Part shown: positions 61,099-64,000 of the stretch, piece by piece
Position numbering within the stretch: the first letter of the stretch is position 1
Layout: each line of letters begins with the position of its first letter
Assembly: GCA_017395935.1 (NCBI GenBank)
Contig: JAFQNL010000013.1
Coordinates: 124,001-188,000, forward strand
Length of the DNA: 64,000 nt
Origin: Oscillospiraceae bacterium
GTDB taxonomy: Bacteria; Bacillota; Clostridia; Oscillospirales; Oscillospiraceae
Direction: 5' to 3'
Program-made: the position numbers and the translations under genes
The notes under the pieces: generated by a model
Told to the model about the DNA's origin: nothing
Seen by the model: only the letters and a program-made list of their open reading frames with translations
Database searches by the model: none

Positions 61099-62202
61099 AT
61101 GGCTTATGATTTCAGAGATATCGCCGCTTTCAAGGGCGTTTGGGTATTTTGTGAGCAGCGTGACGGCCAGCTGATGAGCACCGACTTCGAGCTCATCTCC
61201 GAAGGCCGCAAGCTGGCTGACGAGCTGGGCTGCGAGCTGTGCGGCCTGCTGCTGGGCGACAACGTGGAAGGTATCGCCAAGGAGCTGGGCGGCTATGGCG
61301 CCGACAAGGTTCTGGTCTGCGAGTCCCCCCTGCTGAAGGATTACACCACCGACGCTTATGCCAAGGTCATTTGCGACGTGGTTATGGATAAGAAGCCCGA
61401 AGTCTTCCTGATCGGCGCTACCAACATCGGCCGCGATCTGGGCCCCCGTCTGGCTGCCCGTCTGCATACCGGTCTGACCGCCGACGCCACCCATCTGGAC
61501 ATTGACACCAACAAGTACGTCGAATACCTGAAGGAGTCCTCCACCATCGACCTGTCCAAGCAGACCTTCGACTATGAAGACCGCAACCTGAAGATGACTC
61601 GTCCCGCTTTCGGCGGCCATCTGATGGCTACCATTATCTGCCCCCGCTTCCGTCCCCAGATGTCCACCGTCCGTCCCGGCGTTATGAAGAAGGCTCCCTT
61701 CGATGCCGCCAAGGCTGAAGCCTGCGTCATTGAGAAGCCCGCTTTCGAGCTGACTGCCGCCGACATCAAGACTGAAGTTCTCTCCGTCGAGAAGGCCGCC
61801 AACAAGCTGGTCGACCTGATCGGTGCTGACGTCATCGTGGCTGTGGGCCGCGGTATCAGCAAGGACGTTGAGAAGGGCATCGCTCTGGCCGAAGAGCTGG
61901 CCGAGGTTCTGGGCGGCGTCGTGGGTGCTTCCCGTGCCGTTACCGACGCTGGCTGGATGACCGCTGATCATCAGATCGGTCAGACCGGCAAGACTGTCCA
62001 TCCCAAGATCTATGTCGCTCTGGGCATCTCCGGCGCTATCCAGCACACCGCTGGCATGCAGGACTCCGAGTGCATCATCGCCGTCAACAAGAACGAGACT
62101 GCTCCCATCTTCGGCTGCGCCGACTATGGCATCGCCGGCGACCTGTTCAAGGTCGTTCCCCAGCTGATCGCTGAGATCAAGGCTGCTAAGGCCGCTCAGT
62201 AA
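61099..62202 (+). CDS. etfA: electron transfer flavoprotein subunit alpha
   Basis: A 367-residue EtfA. The N-terminal domain is Etf-like (residues about 10-190), and the C-terminal FAD-binding domain includes VGRGISKDVEKG, SRAVTDAGWM, HQIGQTGKTVHPKIYVALGI and GAIQHTAGM. It carries electrons from the bifurcating flavin to Bcd. The ATG at 61099 follows AAAGGAG; the frame reaches further back into etfB without a start site of its own. Last gene of the operon. Confidence 0.94.
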   Translation: MAYDFRDIAAFKGVWVFCEQRDGQLMSTDFELISEGRKLADELGCELCGLLLGDNVEGIAKELGGYGADKVLVCESPLLKDYTTDAYAKVICDVVMDKKPEVFLIGATNIGRDLGPRLAARLHTGLTADATHLDIDTNKYVEYLKESSTIDLSKQTFDYEDRNLKMTRPAFGGHLMATIICPRFRPQMSTVRPGVMKKAPFDAAKAEACVIEKPAFELTAADIKTEVLSVEKAANKLVDLIGADVIVAVGRGISKDVEKGIALAEELAEVLGGVVGASRAVTDAGWMTADHQIGQTGKTVHPKIYVALGISGAIQHTAGMQDSECIIAVNKNETAPIFGCADYGIAGDLFKVVPQLIAEIKAAKAAQ

Positions 62203-62220
62203 TCGCCTCTGACACAATCA

Positions 62221-62250
62221 AAGCCCCATCCGATTGGATGGGGCTTTTTA
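62221..62250 (+). terminator. terminator of the butyrate operon
   Basis: A perfect AAGCCCCATCC/GGATGGGGCTT stem with loop GATT and a TTTATT tail. Confidence 0.9.
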
Positions 62251-62277
62251 TTCGTTTGAATTCCTCTGGGGGTCTGC

Positions 62278-63045
62278 TTATTTCATCTCTTCCAGGGCGC
62301 GGAGGAAAAAGGCGTTTGCCGCCTCCCAGCTCACTTCCTCATCGGGAAGCTGGGGCAAGCTGCTTCGGATCAGATCAACACTGCTTAAAACAAATCGATC
62401 GATTTCCTCTACATGGTCGATCAGTTCCAGTTCATTCATCTCCTTCTTCCGCTGCAACAACTCTGCAACATGGCCTTTGAGCTCTTCAGGCAATTCGGCG
62501 TCCACCAGCCGCTCAAAAAGGACGGGCGGCGGTGTCTGCCGGTGTATAATCCAGAGAGCGGCCAGCAGAGGGCGAAGAACATAGAAGTATTTCTTTGCTT
62601 TGACCCGAGAAGTCGAAAGATTGGTCTTCCAATTGCTCTCGGTCATACTCAGATAATGATAGGCACCCTTTTTGGGGGAAAAATAGAGCGGAACGAGCTC
62701 TTTGAATGCCTCAAAGAGGGGAGTAGTAAAATAGACCACTGGGGAATTTGTCCACTCGATTACGGTAGGATTAGATTTCTTCAGCAAGCGAAGCGCCTTA
62801 TACAGATCCCAGCCGTTAATATCCAGGACATCGTCCAGCTGCCACTCAATGACATCCCGGAAGCCCTCCAGCCGAAGATAGTCTTCCTTGCGGCGCAGAT
62901 AGAGAAATCGCACGTCGTAATCGCTGTCCGGAGAGTCAATGCCCCATGCACGACTGCCAGACTCAACAGCGCCCAGCAGCAGGACAGACTGCTCCCGCTC
63001 GATTTCTCTGCATTTTTCTTCAATAATCCGTCGGATCTCTTCCAT
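62278..63045 (-). CDS. RlaP-type nucleotidyltransferase
   Basis: A 255-residue protein of the predicted nucleotidyltransferase family PF10127 (RlaP). The active-site motif GSRAWGIDSPDSDYDVRF (about 31-48) is intact, with both metal-binding aspartates. The C-terminal part is helical. Relatives are often linked to RNA repair or phage, but no substrate is established. It is a single gene, convergent with the butyrate operon. Confidence 0.82.
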   Translation of the reverse strand: MEEIRRIIEEKCREIEREQSVLLLGAVESGSRAWGIDSPDSDYDVRFLYLRRKEDYLRLEGFRDVIEWQLDDVLDINGWDLYKALRLLKKSNPTVIEWTNSPVVYFTTPLFEAFKELVPLYFSPKKGAYHYLSMTESNWKTNLSTSRVKAKKYFYVLRPLLAALWIIHRQTPPPVLFERLVDAELPEELKGHVAELLQRKKEMNELELIDHVEEIDRFVLSSVDLIRSSLPQLPDEEVSWEAANAFFLRALEEMK

Positions 63046-63164
63046 CGCTCATCAACTCCTTTTTCCAATTCTATCACAACTCGTTTCCCCTCTGCAAGAG
63101 GTGTATATCCCCCTTCTTCCCGGCATAGGCTGACAGTACGATCGAAGAGAGGGAGGGATGTGCA

Positions 63165-63701
63165 ATGGCAAACCAACGGAAGAGAACGCTGCCGTTTCTT
63201 ATCGTCCGGATACTGCTGACTCTTATTGGGGGACTGGAAAAGCTGGCTATGGCCGAGCTGCTGGCAGCAGGGATAAGCCTTCTTCTGGCCCTGATCAGCT
63301 GCCTCAGTCGGCTGATATCTCCTCCCCGCCCACTGCCACCCCCCTGCCGACTTTGTTGGCAGAGAGGACTTTTAGTTCTTTTCTGGAGTCTTTGGGGAGA
63401 TCCGGCAGTTATCGGCCTGATCTGGGGTCTGATGGTCCCGGCAGCAGATCTGTTCTGGCCGGAAAGCCCGTTTCCTCTGCTCTCCTCAGTTATTGGGGCG
63501 CTTCCGGCACAGCAGCTCATGGATACTCTGCTGGAACTGGGAATTTCCAGTGCGGCTGCCTCTCTGTTGACTCTGCCCGCCGGTCTCTTTCTCTACTGGC
63601 TTTCCGGTCAGATGCTCACTCCCCATGAAGCCAGTTCTGGAGCTGCCCCCATAACTCCGCGCAGCGAAAGCGAAGGACATACTCCTCCGTTTCCCGGGTA
63701 A
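63165..63701 (+). CDS. hypothetical membrane protein
   Basis: A 178-residue hydrophobic protein with three to four probable membrane segments (FLIVRILLTLIGGL, LLAAGISLLLALISCL, LVLFWSLW-VIGLIWGLMV, SAAASLLTLPAGLFLYWLSG) and a polar tail. GGGAGGG lies nine bases before the ATG, which supports translation. Its 3' end overlaps the spoIIR gene on the other strand by 86 bases. I do not recognise a family, and a chance frame is possible. Confidence 0.45.
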   Translation: MANQRKRTLPFLIVRILLTLIGGLEKLAMAELLAAGISLLLALISCLSRLISPPRPLPPPCRLCWQRGLLVLFWSLWGDPAVIGLIWGLMVPAADLFWPESPFPLLSSVIGALPAQQLMDTLLELGISSAAASLLTLPAGLFLYWLSGQMLTPHEASSGAAPITPRSESEGHTPPFPG

Positions 63702-64000
63702 TAAGGGATACCTGCTCTTCTGACAAATCCAGAGAGGTCTGGGCGATCTCTTCCACGCCTGCCGTACATAGGGGCGGATAGACCACGCACCACCAGTTTT
63801 TCCCTTTTCCCTCTCCCAATTCCACTCGCAGCGCATGGTACCATCCAGCCGGGAGGGAGAAGTCCTCATACACCCGGGTGGGAAACCAGCACTCAGTCAC
63901 CTCTGCTCTCACCGGCTGCCAGCAGCCCTCTCTGGCCAGAAGCGCCTCGGCTGCCGCTTCCAATTCCGGCAGATGCCCGGAAAGTTTTGCTTCCGCCTCC
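63616..64000 (-). CDS. spoIIR: stage II sporulation protein R (C-terminal part; runs off the window)
   Basis: The last 128 residues of a protein whose 5' part lies beyond the right edge; the frame is open to the edge. GKGKNWWCVVYPPLC matches the conserved end of SpoIIR, and the final RCAELWGQLQNWL is typical. SpoIIR is secreted from the forespore and triggers SpoIIGA processing of pro-sigma-E in the mother cell. The signal peptide cannot be seen because it is outside the window. The stop is TGA at 63616-63618. Confidence 0.85.
   Translation of the reverse strand, partial: EAEAKLSGHLPELEAAAEALLAREGCWQPVRAEVTECWFPTRVYEDFSLPAGWYHALRVELGEGKGKNWWCVVYPPLCTAGVEEIAQTSLDLSEEQVSLITRETEEYVLRFRCAELWGQLQNWLHGE

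Overview
The window looks like a chromosomal segment of a spore-forming, anaerobic, butyrate-producing Clostridia bacterium, most likely an Oscillospiraceae member of the Flavonifractor, Lawsonibacter or Intestinimonas type. This is inferred from the gene set and the C-ending codon use, not from any database match. The clues are a butyryl-CoA synthesis operon (crt, hbd, bcd, etfB, etfA), NfnAB, GatCAB, AddAB, a CarD-type regulator, an ECF sigma factor with a DUF4179 anti-sigma factor, and sporulation genes (sleB, a pdaB-like deacetylase, the 3' part of spoIIR).

Layout. Positions 1-3650 are the right end of an integrated mobile element (prophage or integrative element). It carries small DNA-binding proteins, a Rha-type protein, two divergent XRE regulators sharing a set of related operators, and a tyrosine recombinase that ends next to the 3' end of a tRNA-Pro(GGG) gene. 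From 3.8 to 15 kb there are a PTS IIC-like membrane protein, an ACT/PFL pair with YfbR and an HPr-like protein, mtaB, sleB, an ECF sigma/anti-sigma pair, a thioesterase-yigZ-hflX-flavin reductase cluster and rpmE. From 15 to 34 kb come addBA, a MATE exporter, a DUF3810 protein, cdd, xpt, a PdaB-like deacetylase, a PAP2 phosphatase, nfnAB, a membrane-anchored unknown protein, metY and an amidase.

From 34 to 50 kb come carD, an orphan membrane-fusion protein, argS, an operon of alcohol dehydrogenase, DUF5685 protein, J-domain protein, dipeptidase and hexapeptide protein, then an LRR-VWA-MoxR operon. A protein made of two copies of one unknown domain is transcribed divergently from that operon. 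From 50 to 64 kb come nrdR, gatCAB, an SSB-like protein with two OB folds, an rRNA methyltransferase, murC, the butyrate operon, a RlaP-type nucleotidyltransferase, a membrane protein and partial spoIIR.

How it works together. Crt, Hbd and Bcd/EtfAB turn 3-oxobutyryl-CoA into butyryl-CoA, and Bcd/EtfAB can reduce ferredoxin by electron bifurcation. NfnAB (28.0-30.3 kb) can then use reduced ferredoxin plus NADH to make NADPH. A Rex-like inverted repeat at the predicted transcription start of crt suggests redox control. The items most worth following up are the LRR-VWA-MoxR locus with its divergent duplicated-domain partner, the Rex-like site, the shared operators and tandem hairpins of the mobile element, and a hairpin that can hide the ribosome-binding site of sleB.
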